This document shows positions 24,740-33,104 of a stretch of DNA of 64,000 nucleotides, piece by piece. This DNA is from an uncultured Granulosicoccaceae bacterium (GTDB lineage: Bacteria; Pseudomonadota; Gammaproteobacteria; Granulosicoccales; Granulosicoccaceae), in contig CALLOA010000060.1 of the NCBI GenBank assembly GCA_938005265.1, positions 19,292 to 83,291 of the forward strand, given 5' to 3'. The notes beneath the pieces were generated by a model. That model did no database searches. It saw nothing but the letters and a program-made list of their open reading frames with translations, and was not told the origin of the DNA. How positions within the stretch are numbered: the first letter of the stretch is position 1; every line of letters begins with the position of its first letter. The translations under genes were made by a program, and so were the position numbers.

Positions 24740-26596
24740 ATGGCTTGGACTAAAAAACTGCTACGGGTCGACCTCACGGCTGGCACCTGTACCGAAGAAG
24801 CGCTCAATATGGATTGGGCAAATGATTACCTGGGTCAGCGTGGCCTGGCTACACGTTATCTTGTAGAAGAAGTCGCTCCAACTGTTGATCCACTGGGCCC
24901 TGACAACAAACTGATTATGGCAACCGGCCCTTTGACCGGTACTAATGCATCAACTGGTGGCCGGTACTCGGTTATCTGTAAAAGCCCGCTCACCAATGCG
25001 GTAGCTTGTTCGAATTCAGGTGGCTTTTTCGGTGCTGAAATGAAGATGGCCGGTTGGGATATGGTCATATTCGAAGGCAAGGCAGCATCACCTGTATACC
25101 TTCATATCACTGACGGTACTGCCACATTACAATCAGCTGACGATATGTGGGGCAAGTCGGTGTGGGAGGCAGACAAAATTCTCCGTACTAAAGTACAAGA
25201 CCCGCAAACCCGTATTGCCATGGTTGGCCGATCGGCCGAGCAGGGTTGTCTCTACGGTGCTGTCGTTAATGACTTGCACCGTGCAGCAGGGCGTTCCGGC
25301 GTTGGTACTGTCATGGCGTCGAAGAATCTTAAAGCGGTTGCGATTCGTGGCACATTGGGTCTCAATACGATTAAAGACCCGAAACGCTTCCAGGAAACTG
25401 TTAAGGCCGGTAAAGCTGTATTGGCTGAAAATGCTGTGACCGGTGAGGGTTTGCCAACCTACGGCACACAGGTTCTGATGAACGTTATCAACGAAGTCGG
25501 TGCACTGCCGACACGCAACATGCGCGAAGTGCAGTTCGAAGGGGCATCAAAGGTTTCTGGTGAAGCGATGCATGAGCCGCGTAAAAGCGATGGCAAGCCG
25601 AACCTGACCACTAACGGCGCTTGCTTCTCTTGCACCATCGCCTGTGGTCGTATCTCGACGATTGACCGTACTCACTTCTCTGTCAAAGACAAGCCTGAGT
25701 ACTGGATCAATTCAGGTGGGCTGGAGTATGAAGCAGCCTGGGCACTGGGCCCTGATACCGGGGTAGATGATATTGATGCTTTGACCTATGCCAACTTCCT
25801 TTGCAACGAAGACGGTATGGACCCCATATCCTTTGGGTCAACGGTTGCTGCTGCCATGGAACTTTACGAAAAAGGCGCAATCACTGACTCCCACACGGGT
25901 GGAATGGAATTGCGATTCGGTTCTGCTGAGGCACTTTGCTGGGCGGCCGAGAAAGTTGCCAAGGGCGAAGGCTTCGGTAAAGACCTGGGGCTGGGCGCAC
26001 AGCGTCTCTGTGAGAAGTACGGACACCCCGAGTTATCAATGACAGTCAAAGGCCAGGAATTCCCGGCATACGACCCACGTGGTATTCAGGGCATGGGTCT
26101 GGCTTACGCCACGTCCAATCGTGGTGCATGTCATCTTCGAGCCTATACGGTGTCATCAGAAATTCTGGGTGTGCCGGAAAAAACTGATCCGTTGGTTTCA
26201 GAAGGCAAGGCTGGACTTGTTAAAGCATTTCAGGATGCGACCGCAGCTGTTGATTCATCGGGCTTATGTGTATTTACAACTTTTGCCTGGACACTGGATG
26301 ATATCGCTCCGCAAATTGATTCTGCGTGTGAGGGCAACTGGAGTCCGGACAAGATGCTTGAAGTCGGTGAGCGTATCTGGAATCTGGAACGTGATTTCAA
26401 TGTCAAAGCCGGTATCGATGGCAGTATGGATAGCCTGCCCAAGCGTTTGTTGACCGAGGGTGCAAATTCCGGCCCTGCGAAAGACCGCGTCAATGAACTC
26501 GACAAGATGTTGCCTGAGTATTACCAGCTGCGTGGTTGGACTGGTAGCGGTGAAGTCACCAGCGATATCCGTCAGAAGTTTAATCTGCCAAGTTAG
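24740..26596 (+). CDS. Tungsten-dependent aldehyde:ferredoxin oxidoreductase, catalytic subunit (AorB-like)
   Basis: A 618-residue AOR family enzyme, the typical length. It oxidises aldehydes to acids with a bis-pterin tungsten (or molybdenum) cofactor and one [4Fe-4S] cluster. The cluster ligands are C295-x2-C298-x3-C302 (GACFSCTIACG) and C510 (SSGLCVFT), closely matching the spacing in Pyrococcus AOR. The N-terminal glycine-rich segments TGTNASTGGRYSVICKS and SNSGGFFGAEMK form the pterin site. It is cytoplasmic, with no signal. In an aerobe this enzyme would take the aldehydes produced by alcohol oxidation. AGGAG precedes the ATG. Confidence 0.92.
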   Translation: MAWTKKLLRVDLTAGTCTEEALNMDWANDYLGQRGLATRYLVEEVAPTVDPLGPDNKLIMATGPLTGTNASTGGRYSVICKSPLTNAVACSNSGGFFGAEMKMAGWDMVIFEGKAASPVYLHITDGTATLQSADDMWGKSVWEADKILRTKVQDPQTRIAMVGRSAEQGCLYGAVVNDLHRAAGRSGVGTVMASKNLKAVAIRGTLGLNTIKDPKRFQETVKAGKAVLAENAVTGEGLPTYGTQVLMNVINEVGALPTRNMREVQFEGASKVSGEAMHEPRKSDGKPNLTTNGACFSCTIACGRISTIDRTHFSVKDKPEYWINSGGLEYEAAWALGPDTGVDDIDALTYANFLCNEDGMDPISFGSTVAAAMELYEKGAITDSHTGGMELRFGSAEALCWAAEKVAKGEGFGKDLGLGAQRLCEKYGHPELSMTVKGQEFPAYDPRGIQGMGLAYATSNRGACHLRAYTVSSEILGVPEKTDPLVSEGKAGLVKAFQDATAAVDSSGLCVFTTFAWTLDDIAPQIDSACEGNWSPDKMLEVGERIWNLERDFNVKAGIDGSMDSLPKRLLTEGANSGPAKDRVNELDKMLPEYYQLRGWTGSGEVTSDIRQKFNLPS

Positions 26597-26700
26597 GTTC
26601 CGGCAGGATTGGATTGCGGGCAAAAACTTTGTCTGCAAATCTTTTGACGAAAGTATTTTTGAAAGAAAAGTACAAAGCACTTTTGAAAAAACGTAGCAAC

Positions 26701-26730
26701 AAAACGGGTGCGCTGGTCGTGCCCGTTTTT
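26701..26730 (+). terminator. Possible terminator or attenuator between AOR and the flavoprotein
   Basis: AAAACGGG (26701-26708) pairs with CCCGTTTT (26722-26729), followed by a short T tail. The loop is 13 bases, longer than usual, so termination may be partial. It would lower expression of the downstream flavoprotein relative to AOR. The rest of the 254-base gap holds A- and T-rich degenerate repeats. Confidence 0.5.
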
Positions 26731-26850
26731 GTCTGTTGAATAGCTAACAAAGTAGCTTGTTTGAACAAATGGCAAGACTGGCCGGCTTTTCAAGCTAACT
26801 CTTGAAGCTGGATTTCTGATTGGCTCGGTTTTGAACGAAAGGGGAAAAGT

Positions 26851-28116
26851 ATGCATCACGTAATTGTTGGGGCAGGTCCTGCCGGCGTAGTCGCGGCCGA
26901 GAACTTACGAAAATACGACCCTGCAAGCAGCATTACCCTGCTGGGTGCCGAGAACAAACCACCTTATTCACGCATGGCGATTCCCTATTTTCTTGTTGGC
27001 GATATCAAGGAGGACGGTACCTACCTGCGTAAAGATGCGGCTCATTACAGCAACATGAATATTAACGTTGTGCAAAATCGTGTGAGTTCCGTGAATACCG
27101 CTGGTAAGGAGTTGGCTTTGGCTGACGGTAGCTCAATGAATTACGACCGTCTTTTGATTGCGACTGGTGCTACACCCATGAAGCCGCCAATTGGTGGTAT
27201 TGATATGGAAGGTGTCTACAATTGCTGGACGCTTGCTGATGCCCATAAAATCATAGAGAAAGCAGCGCCGGGTTCCAGCGTTGTACTGATGGGAGCCGGC
27301 TTCATCGGTTGCATCATTCTTGAGGCACTGGCAGCTCGTAAAGTTAACCTGACAGTGGTGGAAATGGAAAACCGTATGGTCAGTCGCATGACTAATGAAA
27401 CGATGGGCACCATGATCAAGGACTGGTGTGTCAGTCAGGGTATTCAGGTTCTGACCTCAACAAAAGTCAGCGAAATCAGTCAGGGCGCTGGCAAGCCATT
27501 AAAGGTTAGCCTGGATTCCGGCAACAGTATTGATGCCGATCTGGTGATCTGTGCCACCGGTGTTCGATCTAACACGGCTTTTCTCGACGGTAGTGGCATT
27601 GAAGTTAAAGACGGCATTGTGGTGGATGATTGCCAGATGACTAGCGCAACCGATGTCTACGCGGCAGGTGACGTCGCGCAAGGCCGTGATTACTCTACGG
27701 GTGAATACTATGTGCAGGCTATTCAGCCGACAGCGGTCGAACATGGCCGTATTGCGGCGCACAATATGGCTCACGGTCACAATACGGCTCATCGTGGCAC
27801 TGTCAATATGAATGTGCTTGATACGGTAGGTCTGATCTCCACATCGTTTGGTATGTGGATGGGCGTACCCGGTGGTGATGAGGTGGAACTGGTCGATAAG
27901 GAAAAATACAAATATATCAATCTGCAATTCAAGGACGATGTGCTTGTCGGTGCTAGCAGTCTGGGTATGACCCAGCATGTGGGCGCGATGCGTGGCTTAA
28001 TCCAAACCGGAAAGTCTCTGGCAGACTGGAAGGGCAAATTGCAAAGCGACCCTACCAGACTGATGGATGCCTATCTGGCAACCGCGCAGCAACAAGCAAG
28101 CGACCTGAGTGCCTGA
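26851..28116 (+). CDS. FAD-dependent NAD(P)H oxidoreductase of the AOR operon (AorC-like)
   Basis: A 421-residue pyridine nucleotide-disulfide oxidoreductase. The FAD motif is VGAGPAG at the N-terminus, the NAD(P)-binding dinucleotide fold is VVLMGAGFIG near residue 150, and ATDVYAAGDVAQG is the second FAD-contact motif. In Aromatoleum, the equivalent AorC lets AOR transfer electrons to NAD+. It follows AOR on the same strand with a 254-base gap. The protein resembles NADH oxidase and nitrite reductase flavoprotein domains, and the redox partner is inferred from gene order. AAAGGGG lies before the ATG. Confidence 0.85.
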   Translation: MHHVIVGAGPAGVVAAENLRKYDPASSITLLGAENKPPYSRMAIPYFLVGDIKEDGTYLRKDAAHYSNMNINVVQNRVSSVNTAGKELALADGSSMNYDRLLIATGATPMKPPIGGIDMEGVYNCWTLADAHKIIEKAAPGSSVVLMGAGFIGCIILEALAARKVNLTVVEMENRMVSRMTNETMGTMIKDWCVSQGIQVLTSTKVSEISQGAGKPLKVSLDSGNSIDADLVICATGVRSNTAFLDGSGIEVKDGIVVDDCQMTSATDVYAAGDVAQGRDYSTGEYYVQAIQPTAVEHGRIAAHNMAHGHNTAHRGTVNMNVLDTVGLISTSFGMWMGVPGGDEVELVDKEKYKYINLQFKDDVLVGASSLGMTQHVGAMRGLIQTGKSLADWKGKLQSDPTRLMDAYLATAQQQASDLSA

Positions 28117-28123
28117 GGCTGCA

Positions 28124-28176
28124 GCTTTTGTTTGGATGCTTTTGTTGGACGCTTTTGTTGGACGCTTTTGTTGGAA
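28124..28176. repeat. 13-bp tandem repeat, three perfect-to-near copies plus one 14-base copy
   Basis: The unit GCTTTTGTTGGAC occurs at 28138-28150 and 28151-28163, with a third near copy (last base A) at 28164-28176. A 14-base variant precedes them at 28124-28137. The array fills the gap between the flavoprotein and the MoaD-like gene and supplies the GGA element near that gene's start. Confidence 0.9.
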
Positions 28177-28181
28177 TTAAG

Positions 28182-28436
28182 ATGCAGATTACCCTCAAGC
28201 TATACGCAACATTGTCTGATCTGCTGCCATCCGGAGCAAAAGACAATCGTATCAATATAGACGTTGCAGAAGATGTGACGCTTAATCAGATTATTGACCG
28301 CTATAAGGTGCCCAGGGAACTCGCCCATCTGGTTTTGATCAATGGTGTATTCGTTTGTGAAACCGACCGTGATCAACCGGGGCCGTTAAAAAATGGTGAT
28401 GTTCTTGCCATATGGCCGCCAGTAGCTGGCGGTTAG
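28182..28436 (+). CDS. MoaD/ThiS-like sulfur-carrier protein
   Basis: An 84-residue ubiquitin-fold protein ending in AGG. In MoaD the C-terminal Gly-Gly is thiocarboxylated and supplies the dithiolene sulfurs of molybdopterin. The sequence QITLKLYATLSDLLPSG and the tail GDVLAIWPPVAGG fit the family. In AOR operons a MoaD-like protein (AorD) is usual and may be dedicated to the tungsten cofactor. The start ATG at 28182 replaces a longer frame that would begin inside the tandem repeat. Confidence 0.86.
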   Translation: MQITLKLYATLSDLLPSGAKDNRINIDVAEDVTLNQIIDRYKVPRELAHLVLINGVFVCETDRDQPGPLKNGDVLAIWPPVAGG

Positions 28437-28492
28437 TAGCGGCCCGACCTACCTGAGCACTGATAACGTTGGAAATACGTGATAGCAGAGAC

Positions 28493-28756
28493 ATGGCTTT
28501 GACCATGCAGAACTTTCAGCGCACTTTGCCGCGCGCAGTTGGTGAACATAGCTACACCTTGCACAGCAATGGCGCGACAGTAGTAGTGGGTGAGGGAGAA
28601 GTAACTATTGAGCTTGGCCCGCAACAGCTGCGAAAAATCGCACTATTGGAGATACCTTGGTGTCGTGTAGATTTTGTAGCCAGAAATCTCACTGAGGACC
28701 AGTTCAAAGAATTTGCTGAAAATTTCCACCGTCACTTCCAACGTGGCGGTGGTTAA
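28493..28756 (+). CDS. Small protein of unknown function in the AOR operon, ending in Gly-Gly-Gly
   Basis: An 87-residue protein that I do not recognise, between the MoaD-like gene and moaA. It starts at ATG 28493 with a weak GAG upstream. It has a short beta-rich part (TVVVGEGEVTIELGPQQ), a central IPWCRVDF segment and a helical C-terminal region ending HFQRGGG. The terminal glycines resemble the tail of sulfur carriers, but I see no ubiquitin-fold signature, so this may be chance. Conservation of this gene in other AOR operons would decide. Its position argues for a role in cofactor assembly or AOR function. Confidence 0.6.
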   Translation: MALTMQNFQRTLPRAVGEHSYTLHSNGATVVVGEGEVTIELGPQQLRKIALLEIPWCRVDFVARNLTEDQFKEFAENFHRHFQRGGG

Positions 28757-28829
28757 CTCCTACAGTGCTTTTATGGCTCCCCGATCAGGAGTAGACTCTA
28801 GCAATGCAGAATCATACTTGTGAAGTCTT

Positions 28830-29915
28830 GTGAGCAATATCAAAGATAAAGACGACTGTCTTCCAGCCACTGGAAATTCGGGATTGGCTGAACCAGTTAC
28901 TACTGGACGAGTACTCGATCGCTTGCACCGACCGCTCCATGATTTGCGCATATCTGTCACCGATCGATGTAACTTTCGTTGCGTTTATTGCATGCCTAAA
29001 GAGGTATTCAATAAATCCTACAAATTCCTGCCGCGTCGTGAACTTTTATCTTTCGAAGAAATTCTGCGCGTTGTTCGTGCCTTCCAACAATTGGGGGTGA
29101 GCAAGATACGTCTGACAGGAGGAGAACCCCTACTGCGTAATGACCTTGAAAAGCTTATTGAACAAATAGCTGCAGTCGACGGCATAAACGATATCAGTCT
29201 GACCACCAATGCTTCTTTGCTAACCACAGCCAGGGCTAACAGTTTGCGTGATGCCGGTCTGCAGCGGGTTAATGTCAGTCTTGACGCATTGGATGATGAA
29301 ACCTTTATGCGTGTTAATGATGTTGACATCGACGTGGAAACAGTACTTAAAGGCATTGAAGCGGCGTCTGCTGCCGGGTTTGAGGCAGTCAAAGTCAACA
29401 TGGTGGTAAAGAAAGGGCTCAATGAACATAGTATTTTGCCTATGGCCAGGTTCTTCCATGGCACGGGGCAGATCTTACGTTTCATTGAATTTATGGATGT
29501 TGGTAATTCCAATGGTTGGGATATGGAACATGTTGTCAACAGCCGTGAGATTGCAGAAATTATTAATCAGGAATTGCCTCTTGAAGCTATCGACCCGAAC
29601 TACAAAGGAGAGGTTGCCAAACGCTGGCGATACAAGGATGGCGGTGGTGAAATCGGCATTATCTCTTCTGTATCCAAACCATTCTGTGGTGATTGCTCGC
29701 GTGCCCGCTTGTCTGCTGTGGGTAGTCTTTACACTTGTCTGTTCGCCTCACAGGGCCATGATTTGCGCGAGTTGCTGCGTAACAACATCAGTGACGAGCA
29801 GTTACTAAGCAATTTGCACAAACTATGGGCTGGTCGTGAGGATCGCTACTCCGAGACACGTAGCCATGTCGTTGTTTTAAAGCCGAAGATCGAAATGTCG
29901 TACATTGGTGGATAA
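28830..29915 (+). CDS. moaA: GTP 3',8-cyclase (MoaA), molybdenum/tungsten cofactor biosynthesis
   Basis: A 361-residue radical-SAM enzyme that converts GTP to the first intermediate of the pterin cofactor. The SAM cluster is C47-x3-C51-x2-C54 (DRCNFRCVYC), followed by LTGGEPLLR. The second, substrate-binding cluster is FCGDCSRARL with a later Cys in LYTCLF. The C-terminus ends in IGG, as in active MoaA. It starts at a GTG; about 30 extra N-terminal residues precede the conserved core. In a genome that normally has moaA elsewhere, this copy in the AOR operon would serve the tungsten enzyme. Confidence 0.9.
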   Translation: MSNIKDKDDCLPATGNSGLAEPVTTGRVLDRLHRPLHDLRISVTDRCNFRCVYCMPKEVFNKSYKFLPRRELLSFEEILRVVRAFQQLGVSKIRLTGGEPLLRNDLEKLIEQIAAVDGINDISLTTNASLLTTARANSLRDAGLQRVNVSLDALDDETFMRVNDVDIDVETVLKGIEAASAAGFEAVKVNMVVKKGLNEHSILPMARFFHGTGQILRFIEFMDVGNSNGWDMEHVVNSREIAEIINQELPLEAIDPNYKGEVAKRWRYKDGGGEIGIISSVSKPFCGDCSRARLSAVGSLYTCLFASQGHDLRELLRNNISDEQLLSNLHKLWAGREDRYSETRSHVVVLKPKIEMSYIGG

Positions 29916-29971
29916 AATATCTCTTGGCGAATATTTAATTTTTAACAGCGAATATTGCGGGTACCAAACAC

Positions 29972-30328
29972 GTGGATGAAGAGGTGAAAACCGAGACAAA
30001 GCAGTTGCCAATTCTGGTGATGACTGATCAACAGAGGTTGGATTCTGCGACAACATGGCAATCATACAATGCTATGGAAACCACCAAGCAACGACATTTT
30101 GATTTTCTTAATGTTCTGGAGCTTAAAAAAAAGAACTTCAATCTCGACCCTACTGAGAATGATAAAGTGGTGTTGGAACACCTGCTTAAAGACCATGACT
30201 TGCAAGTCAAGCACTTCACAGCGCAATCATTAGCGCTGAAAGAAAAAAATCCTGAGACCCACAAGGCACTGTTTATTTACATTGGTAAAATAAACGAGCT
30301 TCTTGAAGGTCACCGGGAAGTTCATTAA
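29972..30328 (+). CDS. Hypothetical protein, mostly helical
   Basis: A 118-residue protein that I do not recognise. It is hydrophilic and charged (many Lys, Glu, Asp) and predicted helical, with KALFIYIGKINELLEGH near the end and no cysteine, signal or membrane segment. It lies 56 bases after moaA and about 65 before the transporter gene on the same strand, so it may be co-transcribed with the AOR operon. The GTG start at 29972 is uncertain; an ATG at 30023 is possible. Confidence 0.5.
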   Translation: MDEEVKTETKQLPILVMTDQQRLDSATTWQSYNAMETTKQRHFDFLNVLELKKKNFNLDPTENDKVVLEHLLKDHDLQVKHFTAQSLALKEKNPETHKALFIYIGKINELLEGHREVH

Positions 30329-30394
30329 ATCTTTAAATATAGACATGTATCGCCTACTCTGGCTGATAAGTATAAAACCACATTGGAGCTACAA

Positions 30395-31384
30395 ATGAAT
30401 CTACGAGGCTTTCGCGCTTGTTCGCTTGTCGCAGTTTTTTCTTTATTGTTGGTTAGCCAGTCTGTGCTTGCTGAGACTAACATCAAAGTCGGGTTACTCA
30501 AGTTTGGCACAGTCAATTGGGAACTTAAGTCGATGATCGCCAACGGCTTTGACAAAGACAACGGTATAAGTGCTGAAATCGTGCCTTACGCCAGTGGCGA
30601 TGCCACTAAAATTGCATTGCAGGGAGGCGAGGTTGACGTAATCGTATCTGACTGGTTGTGGGTATCAAGGCAACGTGCCTCCGGCCAGGATTTAACATTT
30701 GTGCCTTACTCATCTGCTGTAGGCGCCATAATGGTACCCGGTGACTCAGAAGCCAAAACTCTGGGTGATGTCAAAGGTATGAAGATTGGTGTTGCAGGTG
30801 GCCCGCTGGATAAGAACTGGCTGCTGCTGCAAGGCATGGCTAAACAGGATTTCAACTTTGACCTTGCGAGTGAAAACGAAGTGGTATTCGGTGCTCCACC
30901 TCTGCTTGCTGAGAAGACGCGTGAAGGTGAGTTGGATGCGATGCTTAACTTCTGGCATTTCTGCGCCAGGCTGGAAGCTGTTGGATTCAAGCGCCTTGTT
31001 AGTGGTCTGGACGCTGCAGCCGCGTTAGGGGCAAGTGGGCCGGTCTCTGCGATTGGTTATGTTTTCAGTGAATCATGGGCTCGGAAAAATCCTGGTGCCG
31101 CCGAAGGTTTTGTAAAAGCCTCTCGGGCGACCAAGGAGCTTTTAAATTCTTCTGATGACGAATGGAACAGATTGGCGAGTGATGGGGCTATTAAAGACAA
31201 GCCTGACGCTCTGGCTGTATTGCGGGATCGTTTTAGGGAGGGAATCCCCAATCGTCCGATTGCTGAAGAGGTTGACGACGCTTCGAAGGTCTACAGCTTG
31301 CTCGCCGAGTTAGGTGGCAAGAAACTTGTTGGCACTGCGACTGAAATGGTTGAAGGAACTTATTGGAACAATATTCCAGAATAA
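30395..31384 (+). CDS. ABC transporter substrate-binding protein (SsuA/TauA/NMT1 family)
   Basis: A 329-residue periplasmic binding protein with a signal peptide (residues 1-26, ending SVLAE). It has the family pattern ALQGGEVDVIVSDWLWVSRQRASG and an AAGGP-like loop (GVAGGPLDKN). Families in this fold bind nitrate, sulfonates or thiamine precursors; the ligand here is unknown. GGAG before the ATG at 30395 fixes the start. The ATP-binding gene follows 27 bases later, but the permease does not. A permease of the matching class lies at 40275-41105 on the other strand. Confidence 0.85.
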   Translation: MNLRGFRACSLVAVFSLLLVSQSVLAETNIKVGLLKFGTVNWELKSMIANGFDKDNGISAEIVPYASGDATKIALQGGEVDVIVSDWLWVSRQRASGQDLTFVPYSSAVGAIMVPGDSEAKTLGDVKGMKIGVAGGPLDKNWLLLQGMAKQDFNFDLASENEVVFGAPPLLAEKTREGELDAMLNFWHFCARLEAVGFKRLVSGLDAAAALGASGPVSAIGYVFSESWARKNPGAAEGFVKASRATKELLNSSDDEWNRLASDGAIKDKPDALAVLRDRFREGIPNRPIAEEVDDASKVYSLLAELGGKKLVGTATEMVEGTYWNNIPE

Positions 31385-31411
31385 GTTTCAGGAATTACCT
31401 GCTAATTTCAG

Positions 31412-32197
31412 ATGTTCGAATCACGCAGCATATCGATTGCTGAGAAGCGATTTCAATCTGCTCGTGGAGGTGAATTGCTGGCGATTAAAAACCTTGAATT
31501 CGAGGTGCCTGAAAATCAATTCACTTGTATTGTTGGTCCGTCTGGTTGTGGCAAAACAACTACATTAAAAATCATACTGGGCCTTGATAAACAGTATCAA
31601 GGCGAGATACCCGCCTTTACTCAAAGCAAAACTGCGGCAGTCTTTCAAGAGCCCAGGCTGTTGCCCTGGCGTACTGTCCGGCAAAATGTAGAGCTGTGTA
31701 TGGCATCTGCAGCCAGTCCAGATGATCACAGTCTCACCGATTCCACCAGCTATGCTGATTTGCAAAGACTCTATGAGATGACAGGTCTTGAAACCATGCT
31801 GGATTTTTATCCTGCTGAGTTATCCCTTGGTTTGGCCCGGCGTGTCTCTCTTGTGCGTGCCTTTGCAATTCAGCCAGCTCTATTGATATTGGATGAGCCA
31901 TTTGTCTCACTGGATGAAAACACCGCGGGTAAGTTAAGAAAACTGCTGTTATCCATCTGGGCTGCCAGACCTACAACTGTTTTAATGGTTACCCATAACC
32001 TGCATGAGGCAGCAGAGCTTGCCGATACCATTCATGTACTTGGTCCGAGACCTACCAGAGTGCTGGAGTCAGTGATTATTGATAAGCCGCGTGGTGAGCG
32101 TTCCACGGATGATTGCAAAAATATTGTAAGTGGTTTGGGAGACATCGTAGGCCAACCGATTGAAGAACAATCTGTTGCTGATCATTACCCAGCCTGA
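31412..32197 (+). CDS. ABC transporter ATP-binding protein with unusual signature motif
   Basis: A 261-residue nitrate/sulfonate/taurine-type ABC ATPase. Walker A is GPSGCGKT (42-49), Walker B is LLILDEP (157-163), with D-loop SLDENT and H-loop THN. The signature, normally LSGGM or LSGGQ, reads LSLGL (137-141), with the two glycines reduced to one; most active ABC ATPases keep both. It may be less active or unusually regulated. It is the last plus-strand gene before the convergent ABC genes; no permease follows. Confidence 0.85.
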   Translation: MFESRSISIAEKRFQSARGGELLAIKNLEFEVPENQFTCIVGPSGCGKTTTLKIILGLDKQYQGEIPAFTQSKTAAVFQEPRLLPWRTVRQNVELCMASAASPDDHSLTDSTSYADLQRLYEMTGLETMLDFYPAELSLGLARRVSLVRAFAIQPALLILDEPFVSLDENTAGKLRKLLLSIWAARPTTVLMVTHNLHEAAELADTIHVLGPRPTRVLESVIIDKPRGERSTDDCKNIVSGLGDIVGQPIEEQSVADHYPA

Positions 32198-32297
32198 TGT
32201 CAATAACGTTGATGCGATTGTCGTTGCTTTTCGAAGATGATGAAAAGCTGGAATGATCTATTTTTCAATAATCAGATGTGATTATCTATCTTTTACG

Positions 32298-33104
32298 TTA
32301 GGTAGCTACTCCTTTGCGAGGTAAAAATCCACGTAAGGGGTCATAGCCAATAATGGCGATTGCCAGAAACCCTAATGTGCAAAACAGCACGGCTAATGCT
32401 GCCTGCCAGTTAAATTGCAAGTACAGAGAAAATCTGATCAATTCGATTGCATGCGTAAATGGATTTAAAAAACCTATCCAGTATAGAAGTTCACTGGAAT
32501 CACGAATTCTCCACAAGGGATAGAGTGCTGAGGAAGCAAAAAACATAGGGAAAATAACGAAATTCATAACTCCTGCGAAGTTCTCAAGCTGTTTGACAAA
32601 TGATGACAGCATTAATCCGAGTGAGCCAAGCATGAGTCCAGAAAGTATCAACGCAGGTGCAAGCAGAAAATAGCCGCCGATGGGCGGCCGAACTTCCCAG
32701 AACCAGGCGATCAGTAGAAAGATGTAAACCTGCAGCAAGGCAACGGCAACTCCTGCCAGCAATTTGCAGAACAACAGATACCATCGTGGCAATGGCGATA
32801 CCAGCAACAGTCTCATGCTGCCCATTTCACGGTCATAAACCATTGAAAGCGAGCTTTGCATGCCGTTGAATAACAAAATCATACCAAGCAAACCCGGTGT
32901 TATGTATTCTTCATAAAGTATGTAGGTTTGATAGGGTGGGATAATTGAAACTCCCAGTACTGAACGAAAGCCGGCGGCAAAAATAAACAGCCAAACCAAC
33001 GGCCTGACCAAAGCGGAAAAGAATCGCCCTCTTTGATTTAGAAAGCGTAAGCTTTCACGGACGACAATACCTTTCAGACAATAAAGAGCATGTGCTTTGT
33101 TCAC
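32298..33104 (-). CDS. ABC-2 type permease of the PQQ alcohol dehydrogenase system (PedC-like)
   Basis: A 268-residue polytopic membrane protein of the ABC-2 family with six hydrophobic helices. The segment MVYDREMGSMRLLLVSPLPRWYLL is the conserved cytoplasmic region of the family. It is the third gene of a PedB/PedA/PedC-like ABC system that occurs only near PQQ alcohol dehydrogenases. ABC-2 transporters usually export; the transported compound is unknown. It overlaps the ATPase gene by four bases. Confidence 0.84.
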   Translation of the reverse strand: MNKAHALYCLKGIVVRESLRFLNQRGRFFSALVRPLVWLFIFAAGFRSVLGVSIIPPYQTYILYEEYITPGLLGMILLFNGMQSSLSMVYDREMGSMRLLLVSPLPRWYLLFCKLLAGVAVALLQVYIFLLIAWFWEVRPPIGGYFLLAPALILSGLMLGSLGLMLSSFVKQLENFAGVMNFVIFPMFFASSALYPLWRIRDSSELLYWIGFLNPFTHAIELIRFSLYLQFNWQAALAVLFCTLGFLAIAIIGYDPLRGFLPRKGVAT

